From positions 1 through 21,553 of the forward strand of contig JAJYKH010000009.1 in the NCBI GenBank assembly GCA_021788685.1: a stretch of 21,553 nucleotides of DNA, given 5' to 3'. The notes under the pieces were generated by a model that made no database searches, was not told where the DNA came from, and was given only the letters and a program-made list of their open reading frames with translations. Both the position numbers and the translations under genes were made by a program. The stretch is from Deltaproteobacteria bacterium (GTDB lineage: Bacteria > Desulfobacterota > Desulfobulbia > Desulfobulbales > UBA5123). Positions 1 through 6,650 of this stretch are shown piece after piece. Within the stretch, counting starts at the first letter, position 1. Every line of letters begins with the position of its first letter.

Positions 1-1200
1 GGCGGGGCGGCCCTCCCGAAGGCGGCGCTCGCCGGTATCCACCTTGTAGAGGCTGTCGCCTGCCGTGGCCGGAACGGGCAGCTCGACCGCCACCGTGTCC
101 CCGGTTTTGGCTTCTTCCACCGGCTTTCCTTCCCGCCACAATCGCTTCAAGGTGAAGGCCTGGCGCTCCCCGCTCTGCTCCTGGTGGAGGCGCAGCCGGT
201 CACCCGCCTTGAGCGGCGCCTGCAGCGTCAGCTGCGGCTTGGCGCCGTCCCCGACCTTGCCGAGAAACAGGCCGATGTTTCCCGAATGCTCGGGAGAGAA
301 GGCGGTAGGCGGCTCGGCGGCCGGAAAGTAGCCCGGGGTCGTTTTCCGGCCCATGGCTTCTTTCAAAAGGGCCGCCGCTTCCTTCATCTTTTCCGGATCG
401 TCGGGATGATCGATGGCCAGCCGGTAGGCGGCGACCACCGCCCCCACGTAGCCCGCGCTCCGCATCCGCCCCTCGATCTTGAAGGAGGCGACCCCGGCCG
501 CCCGCAGGGCCGCCAGGAAATCGAGGCCGGCCAGGTCGTGCATGGAGAAGAAGTAGCCCGACTGGGGGCCGCTGCCGTGGCCGCTCCAGGTGTAGCGCCG
601 CCGGCAGGGCTGGACGCAGCGGCCGCGCAGGCCGCTCTTGCCGCCGAGGAAGCTGCTGAACAGGCAGAGGCCGGAATAGCTGAAGCAGAGGGCCCCGTGG
701 ATGAACACCTCCAGCTCCACCCCGGGATTGGCGGCGCGGATGGCCTTGATCTCGGTGAGGGTCAGCTCCCGGGCGAGGACGATGCGGCGGAAGCCCATGG
801 AGGCGAGCTGCCGGACCGCGAGCGAGTTGTGGGCAGCCATCAGGGTGGAGGCGTGGAGGCGCAGGCCGGGGAAGTGCTTCCTCGCGAGATGGTACAGGCC
901 CAAGTCCTGGAGGATGAGCCCGTCCGCCCCGAGGGCCTCGATCATGGCCAGGGTCCGCGCCGCCTGTGGCAATTCATCTTCCCGGGCCAGGCTGTTCATG
1001 GCCAGAAACACCTTTACCTTGCGGCCGTGGGCGTGATCGATCATGGCCGCGATCTCGGCCATGCTGAAATGCTTGGCGAGGGCCCGGGCGTTCAGGTCCG
1101 GCGCCCCGATGTAGACGGCGTCGGCGCCGTGGGCAACGGCGGTCTCGAAGACTTCCAGGGTGCCGGCCGGGGCGAGCAGCTCGGGTTTGGTGCTGTTCAT
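1..1200 (-). CDS. Peptidase U32 family protein (RlhA/TrhP-like), 3' end outside window
   Basis: The frame runs from an ATG at 1198-1200 to the left edge of the window without a stop, giving 400 residues of a partial protein. The start reads MNSTKPELLAPAGTLEVF, the usual beginning of U32 proteins. The U32 family signature is present around residues 150-170: EVFIHGALCFSYSGLC, followed by CVQPCRRRY, which supplies the conserved cysteines. Characterised members in E. coli (RlhA, TrhP) act in hydroxylation of 23S rRNA or tRNA, and others were described as collagenase-like proteases, so substrate cannot be assigned here. No good Shine-Dalgarno sequence precedes the ATG. It is the last gene of the minus-strand run and lies 196 bp after the rhomboid gene, with a long inverted repeat between them. 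The family call is firm; the RNA-modification role is inference. Confidence 0.9.
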   Translation of the reverse strand, partial: MNSTKPELLAPAGTLEVFETAVAHGADAVYIGAPDLNARALAKHFSMAEIAAMIDHAHGRKVKVFLAMNSLAREDELPQAARTLAMIEALGADGLILQDLGLYHLARKHFPGLRLHASTLMAAHNSLAVRQLASMGFRRIVLARELTLTEIKAIRAANPGVELEVFIHGALCFSYSGLCLFSSFLGGKSGLRGRCVQPCRRRYTWSGHGSGPQSGYFFSMHDLAGLDFLAALRAAGVASFKIEGRMRSAGYVGAVVAAYRLAIDHPDDPEKMKEAAALLKEAMGRKTTPGYFPAAEPPTAFSPEHSGNIGLFLGKVGDGAKPQLTLQAPLKAGDRLRLHQEQSGERQAFTLKRLWREGKPVEEAKTGDTVAVELPVPATAGDSLYKVDTGERRLREGRPA

Positions 1201-1283
1201 GGCTGTCAAAGTGCGAACCGTTGGGTCGGCTGATGGCGGCGAGAGAGCCTTTTGACGGCGGCGGGCTCGGAGAGCCGAATATT

Positions 1284-1340
1284 ACCACGAAGGGCACGAA
1301 GGACACGAAGAAAAGATTTTCACTTCGTGCCCTTCGTGGT
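1284..1340. repeat. Inverted repeat built of CACGAAGGG-type 9-bp units (copy 1)
   Basis: Two perfect 18-bp arms, ACCACGAAGGGCACGAAG at 1284-1301 and its reverse complement at 1323-1340, flank a 21-nt loop. The left arm continues into the loop as a third CACGAAG unit, so the element is a 9-bp tandem array folded on itself. It lies between the rhomboid and U32 genes. A related copy sits at 5027-5098. Related CACGAAGG arrays occur between genes in many bacterial genomes and are often translated into spurious short proteins. Confidence 0.85.
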
Positions 1341-1396
1341 GAAAAATGGTTTCTACCAGTCACATCTGAGAAAAACCGCCCCCCGAGTCCGCGACG

Positions 1397-2089
1397 TCAG
1401 AAGTGCAGGGAAGAGGGCCTTTTGCGGCGGGACCTCTTGCGGAAGACCGGCAGCAGGAGGATGCCGCCTGCGAAGCCGCCGACATGGGCCCACCAGGCAA
1501 TGCCGCCTTCGGGGAGGTGCGACGCCCCGATGAGGACGATGGAGCCCTGGATGAACTGGAGCAGGAACCAGACGCCCAGGAAGAAATAAGCGGGAACCTC
1601 CACCATGTAGAAGAGAAAAAAGAACGGCAGCAAGGTGAGGATCTTGGCCTTGGGAAAGGAGAGAAAATAGGCGCCGAGGATCCCGGCGATGGCGCCGCTC
1701 GCCCCCACCATGGGATAGACGGAACCGGGTGCGGACCAGTACTGCGTGAAGACCGAGGCCACCCCGCAGAGGAGATAGAAGATCATATAGCCGCCGTGTC
1801 CCATCAGGTCTTCGACGTTGTCGCCGAAGATCCACAGGATCCACATGTTCGAGAGGACGTGAAACAGGCTGCCGTGCAGGAACATGGAGGTGAAGATGGT
1901 CGAGACCGCCATGGGCTCCAGACCGCCATCCTGGAACCGGGCAGGCACGAACCCCCACTGCCTGATGAACGGCTCCATGTGGCCGCCCAGCCGCCATTCG
2001 AAGATGAAAATGGCGATGTTGGCGGCGATGATGCCGACGTTGATAACCGGGTAATGCCTGGCGGGGATGTTGTCCCTGAGGGGAAGCAT
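1397..2089 (-). CDS. Rhomboid family intramembrane serine protease
   Basis: A 230-residue polytopic membrane protein that would cleave transmembrane substrates within the inner membrane. The rhomboid hallmarks are present: HGSLFHVLSNMWILWIFG (His77 and Asn81, oxyanion side), the catalytic serine in VGASGAIAG (Ser131), and the catalytic histidine in AHVGGFAGG (His202). About six hydrophobic segments are visible, with a basic tail (RKRSRRKR) at the C-terminus. An in-frame TGA at 2093-2095 fixes the ATG at 2087-2089 as the most upstream start, yet the bases before it are AT-rich repeat with no Shine-Dalgarno match. Translation may depend on coupling or on leaderless-like initiation. It follows the kinase-like gene and precedes the U32 gene on the same strand. 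Substrate is unknown. Confidence 0.93.
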   Translation of the reverse strand: MLPLRDNIPARHYPVINVGIIAANIAIFIFEWRLGGHMEPFIRQWGFVPARFQDGGLEPMAVSTIFTSMFLHGSLFHVLSNMWILWIFGDNVEDLMGHGGYMIFYLLCGVASVFTQYWSAPGSVYPMVGASGAIAGILGAYFLSFPKAKILTLLPFFFLFYMVEVPAYFFLGVWFLLQFIQGSIVLIGASHLPEGGIAWWAHVGGFAGGILLLPVFRKRSRRKRPSSLHF

Positions 2090-2291
2090 GAATCAATGGA
2101 GAATGGATAATGGATAATGGACAATGAAAATCATCATTTCCTGCATTCTTCGTTGCCCGTTATCAATTATCCATTCTCCATTACACTCAGCTCTTCACTC
2201 CAATATTGAATCAATGGAGAGCGGCGGGGGATAGTGATAATGAAAATTATCATTCATCCATTATCCATTATCAATTATCCATTGTCCATTA
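2090..2291. repeat. AT-rich heptad repeat block (AATGGAT/TTATCCA type) filling the gap between two genes
   Basis: The whole gap is made of AATGGAT-like heptads and their reverse complements, strikingly AT-rich in a GC-rich region. An inverted pair of 23-nt arms (2095-2117 and 2160-2182) matches with one mismatch. A second block (about 2208-2291) repeats the motif, ending in TTATCCATTATCAATTATCC followed by ATTGTCCATTA. The 13-bp sequence GAATCAATGGAGA occurs at 2090-2102 and again at 2208-2220. The block runs into the stop codon of the upstream gene (TTA at 2289-2291) and ends directly at the rhomboid ATG. Confidence 0.85.
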
Positions 2292-3695
2292 CGCGTTCTT
2301 TATTGCCTCTCCCGGCAGCGGCAGCACGAAATAAAAGTTGTTCCCCTCTTCCGTGGGCTCATAGCCGACCCGCCCGCCGTGGACTTCGATCACCTGCTTG
2401 AGGAAGGCCAGTCCGTGGCCGGTGCCTGGCTTGCGCCTGGTTTCCTCCCGGCGGTAGCCTTCAGCAAAAATGGATTCCGCCTCGGCAGGAGACAAGTGGC
2501 GGCCGGTGGTGAACACGTTGAATTTGATCGCGTCCTGGCCCGGGCCGAAGTAGTCGCGGAAGATCTCCCTGCCATAGGTCACCGCTTTTCGCGGCAGCCC
2601 TCGGTGGTCGATGACCTCCTCGGTGTATTTGACCGCGTTGGAAAAAAGGTTGGCATAGACCTGGGCCAGCAGCCCCACATCCACCATGAGCGGCGTCTCT
2701 TCCTCCAGCATGTCGGAGGGCCGTTCGATAGTGATCCCGCGCCGGTCCAGCCGCCGCTTGTAATGCTCGAGCTGCGGCAGAATGATCTCTTTTTCCACGA
2801 AGCAGGTGCGCGGCCGCAGCACGAATCGCCCCCGCTCGAAGTGGTCCGGCCGGAACAGGCTTTCCAGAAACAGGCTGGTGGCGGCGTGATGACGGCGCAG
2901 CTCCTCGTCATATTTGTTCAGGTCATCGTGGAGGGATTCGATCTGCGCGACCACTGTCTGACACACCCCGCCCGCGATCCCCTGTTTTTCCTTGAACGAG
3001 AGAATCGTCGCCTTGAGCTGATGGAGGTCACGGATCTTCCTGGTGAGCTGATTGAAGATGTGCTTGAAGTACATGTTCGGCACAATGACGTTGTGCTCGA
3101 TATCCATAATGAGGCTGTTGATGAACCGGAGATGCCGGAGGTTCTGCTGGACCAGAAGCCGGTTGTGAAGGTGAAACCCAAGGAGCCGCACGTAGCGGTC
3201 GATGAAAAACTGATCGGTACCGGTGAGCTCGGTGAGCGGCGAGAGCTCGAGCGCCCCCAGGACGAGGTTTCCGCTGGCCGCCTCCTGGGACCCTTGGGGC
3301 AGCGCTTGGCGGCGATGAATGGGGAAGAGGAAGGAGTCCGCCAGCCGACTAGGCGCCGGGGGGGCTGCCACCGGGGCGGGTGTCGGCTGGCGATCGAAGA
3401 TCAGTCCCCGTGAGCTGTCGCAAACCAGCTCCAGGGTGCCGGCGGTCTCGTTGGTGAGGAACAGCCGGCACTGCAGCCGCAGGTACTCGCCAGGCAGAGC
3501 GACGCAGAGCCGGTAGAAATCCTGTAGGGTGTCGTATTCCTGGGCCAGATCGGAAAAGGTGCGCAAGAGCCACTGCCATTCCTGGTGATGGCGGTTTTGC
3601 TCATATTCCGAGCGAATCTGCCGGATCCGGGCGCGGATTGGCCCCAGGTCCGAAACGACCATCTCAGAAGCGCCATGGGCAGGGGGCAGCGTCAC
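2289..3695 (-). CDS. GAF-like plus histidine-kinase-like (HATPase) protein with a degenerate ATP-binding D-box
   Basis: A 468-residue soluble protein. Residues about 46-180 look like a GAF-type sensor segment and have no membrane span. A possible phospho-acceptor region follows (IMDIEHNVIVPN, His201), then helices to about residue 280. The HATPase part has a good N-box (NLFSNAVKYTEE, 349-360) and G2 box (GTGHGLAFLKQVIEVHGG, 424-441). The G1/D-box expected as DxGxG reads VFTTGRHLSP (394-403), so the adenine-contacting aspartate appears replaced by threonine. The start is a GTG at 3693-3695, 18 nt after the pyrR stop; an ATG at residue 12 is the alternative, and neither has a strong ribosome site. 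No response regulator is adjacent. The stop codon lies inside the AT-rich repeat. It may be a pseudokinase or a divergent kinase; the fold call is reliable, the activity is not. Confidence 0.8.
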   Translation of the reverse strand: MTLPPAHGASEMVVSDLGPIRARIRQIRSEYEQNRHHQEWQWLLRTFSDLAQEYDTLQDFYRLCVALPGEYLRLQCRLFLTNETAGTLELVCDSSRGLIFDRQPTPAPVAAPPAPSRLADSFLFPIHRRQALPQGSQEAASGNLVLGALELSPLTELTGTDQFFIDRYVRLLGFHLHNRLLVQQNLRHLRFINSLIMDIEHNVIVPNMYFKHIFNQLTRKIRDLHQLKATILSFKEKQGIAGGVCQTVVAQIESLHDDLNKYDEELRRHHAATSLFLESLFRPDHFERGRFVLRPRTCFVEKEIILPQLEHYKRRLDRRGITIERPSDMLEEETPLMVDVGLLAQVYANLFSNAVKYTEEVIDHRGLPRKAVTYGREIFRDYFGPGQDAIKFNVFTTGRHLSPAEAESIFAEGYRREETRRKPGTGHGLAFLKQVIEVHGGRVGYEPTEEGNNFYFVLPLPGEAIKNA

Positions 3696-3713
3696 GGTTC
3701 CCGCTCTTTGTGC

Positions 3714-4253
3714 TTATTGATGGGTTTCGAGCACGACCTCTTCGAAATCGGCGGTTTCCTTCAGCAGCACGTGCACGTGCTGGTTGGCGGCGACGGCCAC
3801 GTCAAGGCCGGTGTAGTCCGGCTGGATGGGCAGCTCCCGGCCGCCCCGGTCCACGAGCACCGCCAGCTGAACGCCCAGCGGGCGGCCGAAGTCCATGAGC
3901 GCGTCCATGGCCGCCCGGATGGTCCGGCCGGTGAAGATCACGTCGTCGATGAGGATGATGGCCTTGCCCTCGATCCCGAAGTCGATATTGGTGCGCTTGA
4001 CCACCGGATTCTGGGCCGCCAGGCTCCAGTCGTCGCGGTAGAGGGTGATATCCAGGCTGCCGGCGGGAACGGCGATCTTCTCCTTGGCCTCGATGATTTT
4101 CTGGATGCGGTTGGCCAGGTGGACCCCCCCGGTGTAGATGCCGACGAGGGCGATATTGCTTACGCCCCGGTTCCGCTCCAGGATCTGGAGGGCGATCCGG
4201 GTGAGCGACCGCTCGATGTCCTCGGCCGACATGATTCTTTCGCGCTGTACCAT
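3714..4253 (-). CDS. pyrR: PyrR, pyrimidine operon regulator / uracil phosphoribosyltransferase
   Basis: A 179-residue type I phosphoribosyltransferase of the PyrR family. In characterised members it binds pyr mRNA in response to UMP and can convert uracil and PRPP to UMP. The PRPP loop is clear: ILIDDVIFTGRTIRAA (residues 100-115), and the N-terminal SAEDIERSLTRIALQILERN matches the family. The frame is open to an ATG at 4275-4277, but an AAGGAG placed 9 nt before the ATG at 4251-4253 supports the shorter start. It sits between purN (102-nt gap) and the kinase-like gene (18-nt gap), not next to pyrB or pyrC. I see no PyrR-binding loop of the Bacillus kind in its leader. Family assignment is secure; whether it regulates RNA here is inference. 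Confidence 0.93.
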   Translation of the reverse strand: MVQRERIMSAEDIERSLTRIALQILERNRGVSNIALVGIYTGGVHLANRIQKIIEAKEKIAVPAGSLDITLYRDDWSLAAQNPVVKRTNIDFGIEGKAIILIDDVIFTGRTIRAAMDALMDFGRPLGVQLAVLVDRGGRELPIQPDYTGLDVAVAANQHVHVLLKETADFEEVVLETHQ

Positions 4254-4262
4254 GCTGCCGTT

Positions 4263-4268
4263 CTCCTT
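4263..4268 (-). promoter_or_regulatory. Ribosome binding site that decides the pyrR start
   Basis: Read on the minus strand this is AAGGAG, 9 nt upstream of the ATG at 4251-4253. It lies within the open frame of the longer alternative start (4277) and so favours the shorter protein. Confidence 0.7.
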
Positions 4269-4355
4269 GACCCGCAAGTGGCTCCCGGGATCGATTCCTG
4301 CTCATCAGCGTACCACGAATCCCGCCGGGAAGACCAACGAAATCCGTCGTTTCGG

Positions 4356-4946
4356 TCAGCCAGCGGCCGCTTCCTGCCGGGACCAGAAGAAATCGATTCC
4401 CTTCTCGGCCACCAGATTGATCGCCTCCGGGTAGGCCTCGCACTCGGCCGCGAACACCTTGGCGGCGATTTCTTCCGCGGTGTCCTGGCCGGCCAGGGGG
4501 ACGCACTTCTGGACGATGATGGGACCCTCGTCGTACTCCTCGTTGGCGAAATGGACCGTACAGCCGCTCACCTTCACCCCCCGCGCCTTCACCGCCTGGT
4601 GCACCCGCATGCCGTAAAAGCCGGCGCCGCAGAAGGCGGGGATCAGCGAAGGGTGGATGTTGAGCACGGAGCGGCGCAGGTGGGCGGGTGGCACGTAGAG
4701 CTTGAGGAAGCCGGCCAGGCAGACAAGGTCGACCTCGTGCTTTTTGAGAATGGCGTTGATCGCGTCGTTGCCCTCGGCGTGAAAGGCGGGGTAGCCGTAC
4801 TTTCGCGCCTTCTCGAGACCGAGGGCGCTCTGCTGATTGGAGACCACCACTCGGATGCGCGCCTTGAGCAGTCCCTGCCCGATCTTTTCGTGGAAATTGT
4901 CCAGGGTCCGGCCGGTGCCGGAGAGAAGGACGGCCATGTTCAGCAT
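4356..4946 (-). CDS. purN: Phosphoribosylglycinamide formyltransferase (GAR transformylase)
   Basis: A 196-residue folate-dependent formyltransferase for the third step of purine synthesis, GAR to FGAR with 10-formyl-THF. The glycine-rich GAR site (VLLSGTGRTLDNF, residues 6-18), the catalytic LNIHPSLIP (Asn96, His98) and YDEGPII with the catalytic aspartate (Asp139) are all present. The loop after HPSLIP reads AFCGAGFYGMRVHQAV instead of the common AFKG form, a variant I associate with non-proteobacterial and delta-type PurN. A GGAGG seven nucleotides before the ATG fixes the start. It lies between purH and pyrR on the same strand, with a CACGAAGG-type inverted repeat in the purH-purN gap. 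Confidence 0.95.
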   Translation of the reverse strand: MLNMAVLLSGTGRTLDNFHEKIGQGLLKARIRVVVSNQQSALGLEKARKYGYPAFHAEGNDAINAILKKHEVDLVCLAGFLKLYVPPAHLRRSVLNIHPSLIPAFCGAGFYGMRVHQAVKARGVKVSGCTVHFANEEYDEGPIIVQKCVPLAGQDTAEEIAAKVFAAECEAYPEAINLVAEKGIDFFWSRQEAAAG

Positions 4947-5026
4947 GCTGCAGCCTCCGGGGCGAATATCGTCTCTTCTTTCGTGTGCCTCGATTTTGAG
5001 CTCACAGATTCAAAAGCCTCTTTTTT

Positions 5027-5098
5027 ACCACGAGGGACACGAAGACCAGGGAGAAAAACCGATGAAGACTTTCTTCGTGTCCCTTCGTGCTTCGTGGT
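5027..5098. repeat. Inverted repeat of CACGAAGG-type units (copy 2)
   Basis: This is the same family as the element at 1284-1340. The inner stem is GGGACACGAAG at 5034-5044 with its complement at 5073-5083 around a 28-nt loop, and the outer stem is ACCACGA at 5027-5033 with TCGTGGT at 5092-5098. The right arm carries one extra unit (about 8 bp, 5084-5091), so the arms differ by a repeat-unit gain or loss. It lies in the purH-purN gap. Confidence 0.8.
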
Positions 5099-5139
5099 GG
5101 AATCCGCTTTTGCAGAGGGGGACACAGATCCCGGTGATG

Positions 5140-5748
5140 TCACCCCGGCAGGGAATCCGGATTCACCTTGTTCAGCCACCCGATGATGGCGGTGTCGTAC
5201 TTGCTGGTGAGGGCGAAGACTTTCCGCATCAGCTTGAACCGGGTCCTGAGGGTGGTATTGCCGGTGGCCTTGATTTCCGAGAGCACCTGGGGGTAATCGG
5301 CCGGATCGACGATAACGGTCACGTCCCGGAAGTTCTTGGCCGCGGCGCGGAGCATGGTGGGGCCGCCGATGTCGATATTCTCGATGGCGTTCTCCAGGGT
5401 GCAGGCCGGGTCAGATGTGGCCTTTTCGAAGGCGTAGAGGTTGACGGCGATGATGTCGATGGGGAGCAGGCCGTACTCCTTCATCTGCGCCTGGTGCTTG
5501 GGGTTGTCCCGCTGGGCGAGGATGCCGCCGTGCACTTTCGGGTGCAGGGTTTTCACCCGGCCGTCCAGCATCTCCGGAAAGCCGGTGAGCTCGGCCACGT
5601 CTTTCACGGCGATGCCGTTCTCCCGCAGCTTCTTGGCGGTGCCGCCGGTGGAAAGGATCTCGATCCCCAGCTGCTCCAGCTCCTTAGCGAACCCCTCGAT
5701 CCCCGACTTGTCTGTCAGGCTGATCAACGCGCGCTCCACTTTTTTCAT
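5140..5748 (-). CDS. purH: Stand-alone IMP cyclohydrolase (N-terminal domain of PurH only)
   Basis: A 202-residue protein matching only the MGS-like IMP cyclohydrolase half of PurH, which closes FAICAR to IMP, the last step of purine synthesis. Signature stretches are STGGT (33-37), GRVKTLHPKVHGG (63-75) and ENIDIGGPTMLRAAAKN (123-139). The usual bifunctional enzyme is about 510-530 residues; here the AICAR transformylase half is absent and the sequence after the stop is repeat followed by purN, with no remnant visible. The ends look natural, which suggests a split enzyme rather than a truncation, and split PurH occurs in some sulfate reducers. An AGGAGG eight nucleotides before the ATG supports the start. 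The AICAR formylation partner must be encoded elsewhere. Confidence 0.92.
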   Translation of the reverse strand: MKKVERALISLTDKSGIEGFAKELEQLGIEILSTGGTAKKLRENGIAVKDVAELTGFPEMLDGRVKTLHPKVHGGILAQRDNPKHQAQMKEYGLLPIDIIAVNLYAFEKATSDPACTLENAIENIDIGGPTMLRAAAKNFRDVTVIVDPADYPQVLSEIKATGNTTLRTRFKLMRKVFALTSKYDTAIIGWLNKVNPDSLPG

Positions 5749-5762
5749 TCCGTTCTCCTCCT

Positions 5763-5787
5763 AAAAAATGGTCCAGGTCGAGACCTG
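5763..5787 (-). terminator. Small hairpin plus T6 tract just before purH (terminator or leader element)
   Basis: Read on the minus strand, CAGGTCTCGACCTG (5774-5787) forms a 5-bp stem with a CTCG loop, followed after GACCA by six T (5763-5768). The purH ribosome site starts right after the T tract. It could end the hslR transcript or act as a weak attenuator. The short stem and the 5-nt spacer make it a poor intrinsic terminator. Confidence 0.3.
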
Positions 5788-5794
5788 ACGATCT

Positions 5795-5902
5795 CTTCCA
5801 GTCTTCAGCCTTCGGCCAGCTTCAGGTCGGAGGAGCGCCCTGTTTGCGGTTTGAGGATCTAGGCACGCTTTTGCCTTGCCTCCAACCTCTAACCTCCAAC
5901 CC
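5795..5902. repeat. Two heptad-period arrays in the hslR-purH gap
   Basis: CTTCCAG-TCTTCAG-CCTTCGG runs from 5795 to 5815, with a degenerate continuation to about 5826. CCTCCAA-CCTCTAA-CCTCCAA runs from 5879 to 5899. Both have a 7-bp period and lie outside any credible gene. They resemble the heptad block at 2090-2291 in unit length but not in sequence. Confidence 0.6.
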
Positions 5903-5937
5903 TTCTTGCCTTGGTGATAAAAAGGCCTTGTAAAGTC

Positions 5938-6336
5938 TCAGTCGTCCTTGCGGATGAAATTTCTGATCAGCCGGCGGTCCCGCTTGCCGGGCCGTTTCCT
6001 GGGGACCATCCGCTCCACGGCGAGGAGGACCCGCTCCTCCCGCTGCCGCTCCCGGGCGACCCGGCTTTCTTCCGTTTCCTCGTACAGGGCCTGGGCCACC
6101 CTGGCGGGGCCGCGCTTGTCGGAAAGCCCCAGGACGACGACCGTGAATTCGGCCTCCTCGCGCTGAATGCGCAGGGTGTCGCCCGTTTTCACCCCCTTGG
6201 CCGGCTTGGTCCTGGCGCCGTTGAGGTGGACTTTGCCGCCGGTGACCGCCTGGGCCGCCGACGAGCGGGTCTTGAAAAAACGGGCGGCCCAGAGCCATTT
6301 GTCGATCCGGACCTCCACCCCGTTCTCCGCATTCAC
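5938..6336 (-). CDS. hslR: S4-domain RNA-binding protein, Hsp15-like
   Basis: A 132-residue protein that aligns along its length with E. coli Hsp15 as I remember it (133 residues). That protein binds free 50S subunits carrying a nascent chain and aids recycling of stalled translation products. The S4 domain covers residues 8-60 with the typical VEVRIDKWLWAARFFKTRS and GGKVHLNG. The following YEETEES segment and the basic tail (RKRPGKRDRRLIRNF) are also shared with Hsp15. The start is a GTG at 6334-6336 with AGGGAG eight nucleotides upstream; an overlapping ATG at 6330-6332 is in another frame. It is the first gene of the minus-strand run, with folE2 divergent on the other side. Confidence 0.9.
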   Translation of the reverse strand: MNAENGVEVRIDKWLWAARFFKTRSSAAQAVTGGKVHLNGARTKPAKGVKTGDTLRIQREEAEFTVVVLGLSDKRGPARVAQALYEETEESRVARERQREERVLLAVERMVPRKRPGKRDRRLIRNFIRKDD

Positions 6337-6650
6337 AATTTAATCTCCCTGGCCGGGGCAAATTCCTTCGTGGCGCGGCCCCAACCCGTCGCAAGAATAT
6401 GGAAATGTACCACATCCCGCCGCGTCCGGCACCGGGTTTCGGGGGCTCGCCAGGGGGAGAAGGTCTTCGTGGCGGCGATCCGCAGCAGCTTGCACGCATT
6501 CATCTCAAAGCCCGTGCAAGCTGGGTTGCCGGGAGGGCTCAGCCCAATTGGCCTTGCCTGATGGCTGACCGCTGGACGAGCTCAAAAAAAGTGCGGACGC
6601 TCGGCCTGGCGAGTATAGTAGCAAGCTCTTCTCCAAATTTCTGGACCACC
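6337..6650. other. Intergenic region between divergent hslR and folE2
   Basis: This 314-bp stretch has no credible gene. The frame of folE2 stays open upstream to 6399, but its codons here have low third-position GC unlike the gene. It holds a long-stem hairpin (6486-6523) and a possible -10 box TATAGT at 6614-6619, without a convincing -35 box. Confidence 0.6.
6486..6523. promoter_or_regulatory. 11-bp perfect inverted repeat in the folE2 leader
   Basis: CAGCTTGCACG at 6486-6496 is the exact reverse complement of CGTGCAAGCTG at 6513-6523, with a 16-nt loop. No T tract follows on either strand, so it is not a normal intrinsic terminator. It could be an operator or an RNA hairpin; function is unknown. 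Confidence 0.4.

Noticed and set aside
184..1233. A 349-codon plus-strand frame across the U32 gene
   Set aside because: It is the complement of a clear U32 coding sequence carrying the family signature, and its product matches no known fold.
1221..1589. Short frames over the CACGAAGG repeat encoding TKGTKDTKK-like peptides
   Set aside because: These are typical spurious translations of the repeat; no ribosome site or homology-like pattern.
4254..4355. PyrR-binding attenuator in the pyrR leader
   Set aside because: No antiterminator/terminator pair or the known Bacillus PyrR-binding loop sequence could be seen.
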